Position numbers and translations under genes: made by a program
Shown: positions 8,792 through 15,822 of the stretch, piece by piece
How the letters are laid out: every line of letters begins with the position of its first letter
Position numbering within the stretch: the stretch's first letter is position 1
The notes under the pieces: model-generated
The model's input: only the letters and a program-made list of their open reading frames with translations
What the model was told of the DNA's origin: nothing
Databases searched by the model: none
Assembly: GCA_016933695.1 (NCBI GenBank)
Contig: JAFGAL010000004.1
Coordinates: 124,001 to 188,000, forward strand
Length of the DNA stretch: 64,000 bases
Source: Candidatus Zixiibacteriota bacterium
Lineage (GTDB): Bacteria > Zixibacteria > MSB-5A5 > GN15 > PGXB01
Direction of reading: 5' to 3'

Positions 8792-9250
8792 CTACTCGTC
8801 GTCCTGCGGACCGTCCTCAGGCCTGATAATATCTTCCGCCAGGGAAAGCGCCACCCCGGAAAGCATCACTTCCACTCCCAGTTTGGTAAAATCGCTGGAA
8901 ATCAGCTTGCGGTCCAGCGCGGCGTAGAGGGAACACGAGGCCCCGCGCTCGACCACCAGTCCGGAAAGCTGTTTTTCCCGTTCGGCCACGAACGTGACCT
9001 CGCCCAGCTCTTCGGAAATGACAAAACCGGTGCAGTTATGCAACTGCAAATGCGAGTTACCGGTGTACACCACCACCAGCATTCCCCGCGCCGGCCCCAG
9101 CATGATTTCGGGGTAGATTTCCAGAATCAGGACCCGTTTCTCAGCCGGATTGGCGATTCTCAGCCGATAATGATCCTGTTCCTTGATTGACTTCTCAGCG
9201 TTGAGGATGGCGGCTATGCGGTCAATGTTTTCGTCGGTTATGTTACTCAT
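8792..9250 (-). CDS. Hypothetical protein downstream of tatA
   Basis: I do not recognise this protein. The preferred start is ATG 9250 (MSNITDENIDRI, 152 aa), whose first 8 bases overlap the tatA stop (ATGAGTAA). A longer in-frame reading to 9295 would lie inside tatA. The protein is soluble and mixed alpha/beta, with no signal peptide, TM segment or Cys-rich motif. The middle (LRIANPAEKRVLILEIYPEI) resembles a beta-rich PilZ- or CheX-like fold only vaguely. Coupling to tatA suggests co-expression rather than a known Tat role. It converges on the CHASE2 kinase gene with 9 nt between stops. Confidence 0.7.
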   Translation of the reverse strand: MSNITDENIDRIAAILNAEKSIKEQDHYRLRIANPAEKRVLILEIYPEIMLGPARGMLVVVYTGNSHLQLHNCTGFVISEELGEVTFVAEREKQLSGLVVERGASCSLYAALDRKLISSDFTKLGVEVMLSGVALSLAEDIIRPEDGPQDDE

Positions 9251-9455
9251 GTTTCTTGTTGTCGGAACCGGCGTTGTCCTTATCAGGATTCTCAATGCCG
9301 GATTTTATTTCCTTCTGGGTATCTTTCACGGCGCTTTTAAACTCCCGGATACCCTTGCCCAACCCCTGAGCGATTTCTGGAAGGCGTTTGGCACCGAACA
9401 AAAGCAGGATGACCAGAAAGATAAGTGCTATTTCCCAGGGACCCATTCCAAACAT
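9243..9455 (-). CDS. tatA: Sec-independent protein translocase TatA/TatE
   Basis: A 70-aa protein with the full TatA plan: a short N-terminus, one TM helix (WEIALIFLVILLLFG), the FG hinge, an amphipathic helix (AKRLPEIAQGLGKGIREFK) and a charged, unstructured tail. TatA oligomers form the pore that carries folded, often cofactor-containing proteins across the inner membrane. AGAGG lies just upstream of the ATG. It is separated by 135 nt from the DUF4321 gene and is probably transcribed on its own with the following small gene. No tatC is visible. Confidence 0.94.
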   Translation of the reverse strand: MFGMGPWEIALIFLVILLLFGAKRLPEIAQGLGKGIREFKSAVKDTQKEIKSGIENPDKDNAGSDNKKHE

Positions 9456-9590
9456 ATCAACCTCTTTTCGTCATTGGTTTGTTTGCCGTCTCACCCTCAT
9501 CACCCGGTTTGCTCAAAGCGCAAACAGTAACGGTATTTCACTATTAAACGGTAATTCGCCGGTAAAGTTTATCCGATCTTCATCCCCGCC

Positions 9591-9857
9591 TTAGATATAC
9601 CACCAGCGGAAATACACGATCACCAGAAGCACCAGCAGCGCCGACATGAAATTAATCTTGAAACTCATTCCGAACGTCAGCGAGATGGAATACAATTCCA
9701 CCCGGGTCGTCTCGAAGCCGATCGTCACCGACCGGGAAAACAACGTCTTCGCCGCCCCCGGTGGAAGGTACGAGCCGATCAACTCGCCGAGAAATCCGCC
9801 GATAATCGCACCCAGCAGAAGCGCCACGATAATGAATGTCAGTTCACGCTTTTTCAA
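9591..9857 (-). CDS. DUF4321 small membrane protein
   Basis: An 88-aa protein with two hydrophobic segments: residues ~6-30 (TFIIVALLLGAIIGGFLGEL) and a C-terminal helix (~67-87, ALLVLLVIVYFRWWYI). The pattern GAIIG..LGELIGSYLPPG matches the uncharacterised DUF4321 family of small inner-membrane proteins. It overlaps the end of purQ by 14 nt and is the last gene of the ecfT-purQ operon. Its function is not known. Confidence 0.75.
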   Translation of the reverse strand: MKKRELTFIIVALLLGAIIGGFLGELIGSYLPPGAAKTLFSRSVTIGFETTRVELYSISLTFGMSFKINFMSALLVLLVIVYFRWWYI

Positions 9858-10554
9858 CGTTCACCCCCCGCCGGCAAAAAGCCCGAATCGATTCGAACAG
9901 CCGCAGACCGTCATCAGAACCCAGAATGCGCTCCATTGCCCGTTCCGGATGCGGCATCATGCCGAGCACGTTCCCTTCGCGGTTGGTGATTCCCGCGATA
10001 TTGTCGGCTGAACCGTTGGGATTGCTTTCGGCGGTTATGTTTCCCTGGCGATCGCAATAACGAAACACCACCTGGTTGTGTGCATTCAACGTTTGCAAAT
10101 CGCCCTGAAAATTATAATAGTTGCCATCCTTGTGCGCAATGGGGATTTTTAACACGTCGCCGATTTGGCAAGCGGAGGTAAACGGCAGATCGTTGCGCTC
10201 GACCCGCACATAGATATGCTTACAGGAGAATCGCAGATGATCATTGCGCATCAACGCTCCCGGCAAAAGTCGTGACTCCACCAGAACCTGGAAACCGTTG
10301 CAAATGCCCATCACCAACCCACCGCCCGAGGCAAATTTGACCACCGACTGCATAATCGGCGAAAACCGTGCGATCGCCCCGGACCGGAGATAATCGCCGT
10401 GCGCGAATCCGCCCGGTAAAATGACCACGTCGCACCCAAGCAGATCGGTCGACTGATGCCAGAGAAATTCCACGTCCTCGCCGACCAGCTTCGCGGCGGC
10501 ATAGGCGTCATAGTCGCAATTGGAACCGGGAAAGGTCACCACCCCGAATTTCAT
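9844..10554 (-). CDS. purQ: Phosphoribosylformylglycinamidine synthase subunit PurQ (glutaminase)
   Basis: A 236-aa class I glutamine amidotransferase. The nucleophile elbow is MGICNGFQVLVE (Cys near residue 90), PGGFAHGDYLRSGAIARFSP is the family signature, and MPHPERAME near the C-terminus supplies the catalytic His and Glu. PurQ hydrolyses glutamine and passes ammonia to PurL for conversion of FGAR to FGAM in purine synthesis. Its ATG shares a base with the purS stop (TAATG), and it overlaps the DUF4321 gene at its end. purL is not in the window. Confidence 0.96.
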   Translation of the reverse strand: MKFGVVTFPGSNCDYDAYAAAKLVGEDVEFLWHQSTDLLGCDVVILPGGFAHGDYLRSGAIARFSPIMQSVVKFASGGGLVMGICNGFQVLVESRLLPGALMRNDHLRFSCKHIYVRVERNDLPFTSACQIGDVLKIPIAHKDGNYYNFQGDLQTLNAHNQVVFRYCDRQGNITAESNPNGSADNIAGITNREGNVLGMMPHPERAMERILGSDDGLRLFESIRAFCRRGVNVEKA

Positions 10555-10799
10555 TATGTATACTCCACACTGAAATCTTCTATGACCGGGTTGGCCAAAA
10601 GCTTACGGCAGATTTCCTCGACCTTGCCGCTCAGATCACCGTTGCCGTCGGCCAGTTCCAGTTCGAAAAAGCGACCGGAACGCACTCCCTCCACAACATC
10701 ATAGCCCATGTTCAAAATCGCCCGCTGAATCGTTACTCCCTGGGGATCGAGGACGCCCTCTTTCAACCGGACATATACGACCGCTTTTTTATTCTTCAT
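10554..10799 (-). CDS. purS: Phosphoribosylformylglycinamidine synthase subunit PurS
   Basis: An 81-aa protein of the normal PurS length, starting MKNKKAVVYVRLKEGVLDPQ and carrying the dyad-symmetric beta-alpha-beta pattern (GVTIQRAILNMGY, VRSGRFFEL, CRKLLANPVIEDF). It bridges PurQ and small-type PurL in the FGAM synthase complex. It overlaps pssA by 11 nt at its start and purQ by 1 nt at its end, so translation of the three is coupled. Confidence 0.95.
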   Translation of the reverse strand: MKNKKAVVYVRLKEGVLDPQGVTIQRAILNMGYDVVEGVRSGRFFELELADGNGDLSGKVEEICRKLLANPVIEDFSVEYT

Positions 10800-11550
10800 C
10801 CGTCATCTCCATACGGTTTCGTTTTGATGCCTGTTTCCGCACCAGTCCGACCCCCAGATAAAAGAGCCGGTAGGCTTCGCGGACAAGCCCTATTATAATA
10901 TATCCCGTCATAATAGGAAATAAGAAAAGTCTGGGACGAAACAGCACCAGCCCGGCCGCGGCGATAATAAACAGCAGTTTTATTCGACTCTTGCGGGTAT
11001 TAAAATGATCCGGCATGGAATCGTATTCGATCTGTGACACCATCAACGCCGAAAAGAGAATAATCATCGTGGCAATATGCTGGGTATACTGCAGGCTCCC
11101 CCACACATGATAACTGAATATCACATAGGAAACCAGGGTCAGCGCCGCAATTGGCACCGGCAGGCCCAGAAATCCCTTCTTTTCCTCCGTGTCGGCCAGA
11201 AGATTAAAACGCGCCAGTCGGTAACTCGACGCCATGATATACACCACGCCGATAATCCAGCCCCATTTGCCCATATCATGCAGTTTCAGTGTATACAGCA
11301 GAAACGCCGGCGCCACCCCGAATGACAAAAAGTCGGCCAGCGAGTCCAACTCGATGCCGAAATCCGACGCCGATCCGGACAGCCGTGCCACTTTCCCGTC
11401 CAATAAATCCAGAAATCCGGCCAGAATAATCAGCCAGCAGGCGGTAATAACCTCCCCCTCATACGCCGACAGCAGGGACAAAAAGCCGCAAACGGCGTTG
11501 CCCATGGTAAACGTTCCGGGGAAAATGCCCTTGATATTACCGACCGGCAT
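10789..11550 (-). CDS. pssA: CDP-diacylglycerol--serine O-phosphatidyltransferase
   Basis: A 253-aa integral membrane enzyme of the CDP-alcohol phosphatidyltransferase family. The active-site motif DG-x2-AR-x8-G-x3-D-x3-D is present (DGKVARLSG, then DFGIELDSLAD). Several TM helices follow. It makes phosphatidylserine, the substrate of the Psd encoded just upstream, so the pair forms phosphatidylethanolamine. Its ATG overlaps the psd stop as TAATG, with GGAG 5 nt before. The family and substrate assignment is strengthened by psd. Confidence 0.93.
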   Translation of the reverse strand: MPVGNIKGIFPGTFTMGNAVCGFLSLLSAYEGEVITACWLIILAGFLDLLDGKVARLSGSASDFGIELDSLADFLSFGVAPAFLLYTLKLHDMGKWGWIIGVVYIMASSYRLARFNLLADTEEKKGFLGLPVPIAALTLVSYVIFSYHVWGSLQYTQHIATMIILFSALMVSQIEYDSMPDHFNTRKSRIKLLFIIAAAGLVLFRPRLFLFPIMTGYIIIGLVREAYRLFYLGVGLVRKQASKRNRMEMTDEE

Positions 11551-12197
11551 TATGACTCCTTTACTCTCCCGATTATGGTCAGTCCCGCCTTGACCCGGTC
11601 GCCCGCCTTGACCTGCACCTCGACATCCGCCGGAAGGAAAAACTCGGCGCGACTGCCGAAATGAATCATCCCGAAAATATCGCCGGCGGCAACTTCCTGA
11701 TTGTCCTGCAGAGTGTATTCGATCCGACGGGCCAGAATCCCGGCGATGATTTTAAACACCAGCTTGCCGGAATTATGCGTCATGCCGACTTCCACGTTTT
11801 CGTTGTCCGATGAAGCCTTGTCCGTAAAGGCCTTGAAAAACCTGCCGGGATTGTAGCGGACATAGTCGATTCGACCGTCAATCGGAATCCGGTTGATATG
11901 CGGATCGAGTACCGATAAAAAGATCGAAATCTTGGTCGCCGTCCCACCGAGATAGTCGTTTTCAATCTCCTCGACCGCCAGCACTTTGCCGTCGGCGGTG
12001 GACAAAATCACTCCCGGTTGCGCTTGAATCGTGCGTGCCGGATTGCGATAGAAAAACGACAGAAATATGGTAATCATGGCAAACAGCACTGCCAGTACAA
12101 ACAGCAGTTTCGAGTCCCGCCAGGCCGCCCCGAGGCAGCACAGCACCGCCAGCACCAGCGCAATCAGGATAAACTTCAGCCCGTACGAGGCAATCAT
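11550..12197 (-). CDS. psd: Phosphatidylserine decarboxylase proenzyme (short type)
   Basis: I start this gene at ATG 12197 ([18 protein letters not shown], 215 aa), whose ATG overlaps the purB stop as ATGA. Longer in-frame readings lie inside purB. Two N-terminal hydrophobic segments are followed by the catalytic domain with SVLDPHINRIPIDG and the self-cleavage site FGSRAEFFLP near residue 181, where the Gly-Ser bond breaks to give the pyruvoyl group. The length fits the short, archaeal-type Psd class. It decarboxylates phosphatidylserine to phosphatidylethanolamine at the inner membrane. Confidence 0.93.
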   Translation of the reverse strand: MIASYGLKFILIALVLAVLCCLGAAWRDSKLLFVLAVLFAMITIFLSFFYRNPARTIQAQPGVILSTADGKVLAVEEIENDYLGGTATKISIFLSVLDPHINRIPIDGRIDYVRYNPGRFFKAFTDKASSDNENVEVGMTHNSGKLVFKIIAGILARRIEYTLQDNQEVAAGDIFGMIHFGSRAEFFLPADVEVQVKAGDRVKAGLTIIGRVKES

Positions 12198-13489
12198 TTG
12201 CCAAACACCCGCGTGAAAATCTTGTCGACATTTTTCAGGTAATAGTCCAGATCGAAGCACGCGTCGATTTCGGCCTTATCAAGAACGTTCCTGATCTCGG
12301 CATCGTCCAGAACCAGTTCCCGAAATCCCAGACCGCCCTGGTACGCTTTCATGGCGTTGCGTTGCACCATGCGGTAGGCCTTATCGCGGTCGCCGAGGAC
12401 GTCGGTCAGTTTCAGCAAAAGTCGTTGCGAGAACACGATCCCGCCATAAATGAAAATATTATCGAGCATGCGTTGCGGATACACCGCCAGCCGATCGAGC
12501 ACGTCGTTGAAAATCTTCAGCGCATAATCGACCGTGATCGCACTGTCGGGGATAATCACTCGTTCGGCGGAGCTGTGTGCGATATCCCGTTCATGCCAGA
12601 GCGGGATGTTTTCCATCGCCGTCACCGTAAAGCCCCGCATTAACCGCGCCAGTCCGGCCAGACGTTCCGCCGTAATCGGGTTTTTCTTATGCGGCATCGC
12701 CGATGATCCCTTCTGCCCCCTGGCGAACCCCTCCATGACCTCGCCGATTTCCGTCCGGTGCAGATTGCGGATTTCAGTGCCGAATTTCTCAAGGGTCGTA
12801 GCCAGAATCGCCAATGCGCTGATATACGACGCATGACGATCCCTTTGTATCACTTGCGTCGACACCTCGGCGACTTTCAAGCCCAAATGACGGCATACTC
12901 GCGTTTCGATTTTGGGATCGATATTTGCGAAATTGCCGACCGCACCGGAAATCGCCCCGACCCGCGTCTCCTCGGCCGCAATCCTAAACCGTTCCCGCCC
13001 GCGTTTCAATTCGGTATACCAGACTGCCAGTTTCAGCCCGAACGTGGTCGGCTCCGCCGCGACACCGTGCGTCCGGCCGATCATCGGAGTCTTTTTGTAC
13101 TTCTTCGCCAGCCGTTTGATCTTGGTCAGCGCCTCGCCGATGCGCTTGTCGATCAGTTTCGCGGCCTTGGTCATTTGCAATGACAGCGCCGTATCGAGCA
13201 TATCCGACGAGGTCATCCCGAAATGGATATATTTCGATTCCGGTCCGACAAACTCGCTGACCGAGGTTAAAAACGCGATCACGTCATGATTGGTCTCGGC
13301 CTCGATTTCATTGATCCGCTTGATATCGAAATCGGCCTTTTTCTTGATTGTCCGCCAGGCCGTCATCGGAATCTGTTTCATTTCGGCCATGGCGCGGCAC
13401 ACCGCCAGCTCGACTTCCAGCCAGTGGCGGAACTTGGATTCCTCAGACCAGAGCGCGCCCATTTCGGGCAGAGTGTATCGCGGTATCAT
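12194..13489 (-). CDS. purB: Adenylosuccinate lyase
   Basis: A 431-aa member of the fumarase/aspartase superfamily, with the signature [12 protein letters not shown] (catalytic Ser loop) and TSSDMLDTA. The His of [14 protein letters not shown] is the expected general acid. It cleaves SAICAR to AICAR and adenylosuccinate to AMP, serving purine synthesis with purS and purQ downstream. Its start overlaps the transaldolase stop by 4 nt (ATGA) and its stop overlaps psd by 4 nt. Length and catalytic motifs are complete. Confidence 0.96.
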   Translation of the reverse strand: MIPRYTLPEMGALWSEESKFRHWLEVELAVCRAMAEMKQIPMTAWRTIKKKADFDIKRINEIEAETNHDVIAFLTSVSEFVGPESKYIHFGMTSSDMLDTALSLQMTKAAKLIDKRIGEALTKIKRLAKKYKKTPMIGRTHGVAAEPTTFGLKLAVWYTELKRGRERFRIAAEETRVGAISGAVGNFANIDPKIETRVCRHLGLKVAEVSTQVIQRDRHASYISALAILATTLEKFGTEIRNLHRTEIGEVMEGFARGQKGSSAMPHKKNPITAERLAGLARLMRGFTVTAMENIPLWHERDIAHSSAERVIIPDSAITVDYALKIFNDVLDRLAVYPQRMLDNIFIYGGIVFSQRLLLKLTDVLGDRDKAYRMVQRNAMKAYQGGLGFRELVLDDAEIRNVLDKAEIDACFDLDYYLKNVDKIFTRVFGK

Positions 13490-14133
13490 CCCTTATTGAC
13501 CTTTTCCCAGTCTTCGAGAAAACGCTTCAAACCGTTATCCGTCAGTGGATGCTTGATCAACTGCATGATAACCTTGAACGGAATGGTGGCGACATGCGCG
13601 CCCATCAGCGCCGCGTCGACCACGTGCAGCGGATTGCGAATCGACGCCACCAGGACCTCGGTATCGAATCCGTAGTTATTGTAAATCGTGACGATTTGCT
13701 GAATCAAATCCATCCCGACGTGCGAAATATCATCCAGACGCCCGACAAACGGCGACACGAACGTTCCGCCCGCCTTGGCGACCATTAACGCCTGCATCGG
13801 CGAAAAACAAAGTGTCGCATTGGTCATAATATGCCGTTCCGAAAGATGCTTGATGGCCTTGATACCGTCAAACGTACACGGAATCTTAATCGTGATATTA
13901 TCCGCAATCCCGGCCAGATCCTCAGCCTCGTGTATCATCCCGGCGGTGTCCAGCGCCACCACTTCGGCCGACACCGGCCCTGAAACCACCTTGCAGATTT
14001 CGGCCAGTAGTTCCCGAAACGGCATGGTTTCTTTTGACAACAGCGACGGATTGGTGGTCACGCCATCCAGAATGCCGAGGGCGGCCGCTTCTTTGATTTC
14101 ATCCAGATTGGCAGTGTCGATAAAGAATTTCAT
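13486..14133 (-). CDS. tal: Transaldolase (small, FSA/TalC type)
   Basis: A 215-aa TIM-barrel aldolase starting [20 protein letters not shown], with [10 protein letters not shown], the Schiff-base lysine in [27 protein letters not shown] and [10 protein letters not shown]. This short class includes transaldolases and fructose-6-phosphate aldolases, which sequence alone does not separate. It would move three-carbon units in the pentose phosphate pathway, supplying ribose phosphate to the purine genes beside it. It is translationally coupled to purB (ATGA) and 18 nt after truA. Confidence 0.92.
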   Translation of the reverse strand: MKFFIDTANLDEIKEAAALGILDGVTTNPSLLSKETMPFRELLAEICKVVSGPVSAEVVALDTAGMIHEAEDLAGIADNITIKIPCTFDGIKAIKHLSERHIMTNATLCFSPMQALMVAKAGGTFVSPFVGRLDDISHVGMDLIQQIVTIYNNYGFDTEVLVASIRNPLHVVDAALMGAHVATIPFKVIMQLIKHPLTDNGLKRFLEDWEKVNKG

Positions 14134-14151
14134 TGTGTTCTTCCTCGCAAG

Positions 14152-14892
14152 CTAATATCCCACTTCGACCAGATACAACCCTCTGGCCGGAGCAACCGAT
14201 TTGACTCTGGTATGGTCGCCCGAAGCCATAATATCCTGAAATTGACTCAAAGTCAAGGGGTCCTTGTCATGGCATGCCAGCGTCATTGCCCCCACCAGCG
14301 AGCGCACCATCGTATGCAAAAACCGGCTGGCCCGGATGGTATAAATAAACAGTGACTGTTCGCGCCTCCAGACCGATTCGGTCACCTCGCAGTCGTTGTT
14401 TTCCTTCTGCGACGCCACCCGGCAGAACGCCGAAAAATCATGCCGCCCCAGAATCGTCTCCGCAATCGCCTGCATCGGTTCCAGCTGCAGATCATACGGA
14501 TACTCCCAGCGATAATCGAAATAATGCGCCGTCTTTTTCAGGTCAATGACATACCGGTACTGCCGCCAGAGCGCCGCATAGCGGGAATTGAATTCCCTGG
14601 GAACCTCAAAAGCCTCAGTAATCAGGATCGTGCGCGGTAAATAGAAATTGATCGCGTCTTTGAACCGTTCGGTCGGCAGGTGATGATCGATATGAAAATT
14701 GGCCACCTGCCCCAGCGCATGCACGCCGGCATCGGTGCGCCCGGCGGCATACAGCGTGACTTTGAGTCCGGTCACCTTCTCAATCGCATCGGTGATTTTC
14801 CCCTGCACCGTGACCGCGTCCGGTTGATACTGCCAGCCGGCGAATCCGGACCCGTTATACTGAATATTCAGCCTGATATTGCGCTCCGACAT
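14152..14892 (-). CDS. truA: tRNA pseudouridine(38-40) synthase TruA
   Basis: A 246-aa enzyme of the normal TruA size, with the catalytic aspartate motif AAGRTDAGVHALGQV (Asp near residue 55), NSRYAALWRQYRY, the FCRVASQKENN region and FLHTMVRSLVG near the C-terminus. It isomerises U38-U40 in tRNA anticodon arms. It starts 4 nt after ecfT within the same operon. The assignment is firm. Confidence 0.95.
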   Translation of the reverse strand: MSERNIRLNIQYNGSGFAGWQYQPDAVTVQGKITDAIEKVTGLKVTLYAAGRTDAGVHALGQVANFHIDHHLPTERFKDAINFYLPRTILITEAFEVPREFNSRYAALWRQYRYVIDLKKTAHYFDYRWEYPYDLQLEPMQAIAETILGRHDFSAFCRVASQKENNDCEVTESVWRREQSLFIYTIRASRFLHTMVRSLVGAMTLACHDKDPLTLSQFQDIMASGDHTRVKSVAPARGLYLVEVGY

Positions 14893-14896
14893 GATC

Positions 14897-15700
14897 TCAA
14901 TAATACCTCACCAGCACGAACAATGCCACTGCGATCACCGTCGAAAGCGTCATGAACAGCCAGTCGCGCGACGCAAACGCGAACACCCGGTAGGTGCTTC
15001 GCTCGGCCCCGCTGACATACCCGCGCGATTCGATCGCCAGCGCCAGATCATCGGCCCGACGGATCGCGGATTGAAACACCGGGATCAGTAAATAGATCAA
15101 TTTTCTCGCCCGGGTTATAAGCCCCCCCGAAAAATCCACCCCGCGTACGATCTGGGCCTTGCGAATCGTGTCCATTTCCTCGGAAAGCACCGGAATCAGC
15201 CGCATCGCGATGAATAAAATCAATCCAAGATCATTGACCGGAACACGTAGGCGTCGCAGAGGTTTCAGCCAGCCCACAATCACTTCCGCCATGTCCGCCG
15301 GGACAATGGTCAGGGATAAAAAGAACGCTATCGTCACGAACACCAGCACCCGCAATGAGAAACTTACCGCCATATACACTCCCCCCTCGGTGAGACGCAT
15401 CCCCCAGAACGACACCAGCGTGGCGGTCTCCCGCGCCGAGAAGATCAGGTGATAAATCGCCGTAATCGACACCAGAATAAGAAACGGGCGGACATTGCGC
15501 AGAATCGTCCGAAACGGAATATCAGAAAGGCGCAACAGGAAAATCAAACCCATAATCAGCGCCGAATAGAATAAAATCGAAGTGGTAAACAGCGACAACA
15601 GCATTACCAGAATGGCAAACAGCATCTTCCCTCGCGGATCGAGACGATGGCCGACCGAATCCGAGGGTTTATACTGGCCGATGATAAACTGCGTTTTCAT
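14897..15700 (-). CDS. ecfT: Energy-coupling factor transporter transmembrane protein EcfT
   Basis: A 267-aa polytopic protein (about five to six hydrophobic helices), starting with GQYKPSDSVGHRLDPRGK, typical of EcfT. It carries the two A-x3-RG coupling motifs (AQIVRGVDF and AIESRGY) that contact the EcfA ATPases. EcfT links ATP hydrolysis to a substrate-binding S component for vitamin or metal uptake. No EcfA or S component is in the window, so the substrate is unknown. It is the first gene of the truA-tal-purB-psd-pssA-purSQ operon, with a promoter at 15725-15753. Confidence 0.9.
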   Translation of the reverse strand: MKTQFIIGQYKPSDSVGHRLDPRGKMLFAILVMLLSLFTTSILFYSALIMGLIFLLRLSDIPFRTILRNVRPFLILVSITAIYHLIFSARETATLVSFWGMRLTEGGVYMAVSFSLRVLVFVTIAFFLSLTIVPADMAEVIVGWLKPLRRLRVPVNDLGLILFIAMRLIPVLSEEMDTIRKAQIVRGVDFSGGLITRARKLIYLLIPVFQSAIRRADDLALAIESRGYVSGAERSTYRVFAFASRDWLFMTLSTVIAVALFVLVRYY

Positions 15701-15724
15701 TACTGACTGCTCGCGTAAGCGGTC

Positions 15725-15753
15725 AATCTACGCGGTGACAGCCGTTCTGTCAA
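15725..15753 (-). promoter_or_regulatory. Sigma-70-type promoter of the ecfT-purQ operon
   Basis: On the minus strand, TTGACA (15748-15753), a 17-nt spacer and TAGATT (15725-15730) lie just upstream of ecfT (ATG 15700). The leader would be about 20 nt. It sits between the M6 protease terminator and ecfT, the only gap in which this nine-gene run can begin. Confidence 0.65.
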
Positions 15754-15766
15754 TCGTTTTACCGGC

Positions 15767-15798
15767 AATAAAAAAGGGCCGCCCGTTGCAGACGGCCC
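15767..15798 (-). terminator. Rho-independent terminator of the S8-M6 protease operon
   Basis: An 8-bp stem with one G-T pair (15776-15783 with 15791-15798, loop 15784-15790) is followed on the minus strand by TTTTTTATT. It lies 24 nt past the stop of the M6 protease gene. Confidence 0.85.
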
Positions 15799-15822
15799 GA
15801 TGTGCCGAAGCACAATGCGGTT

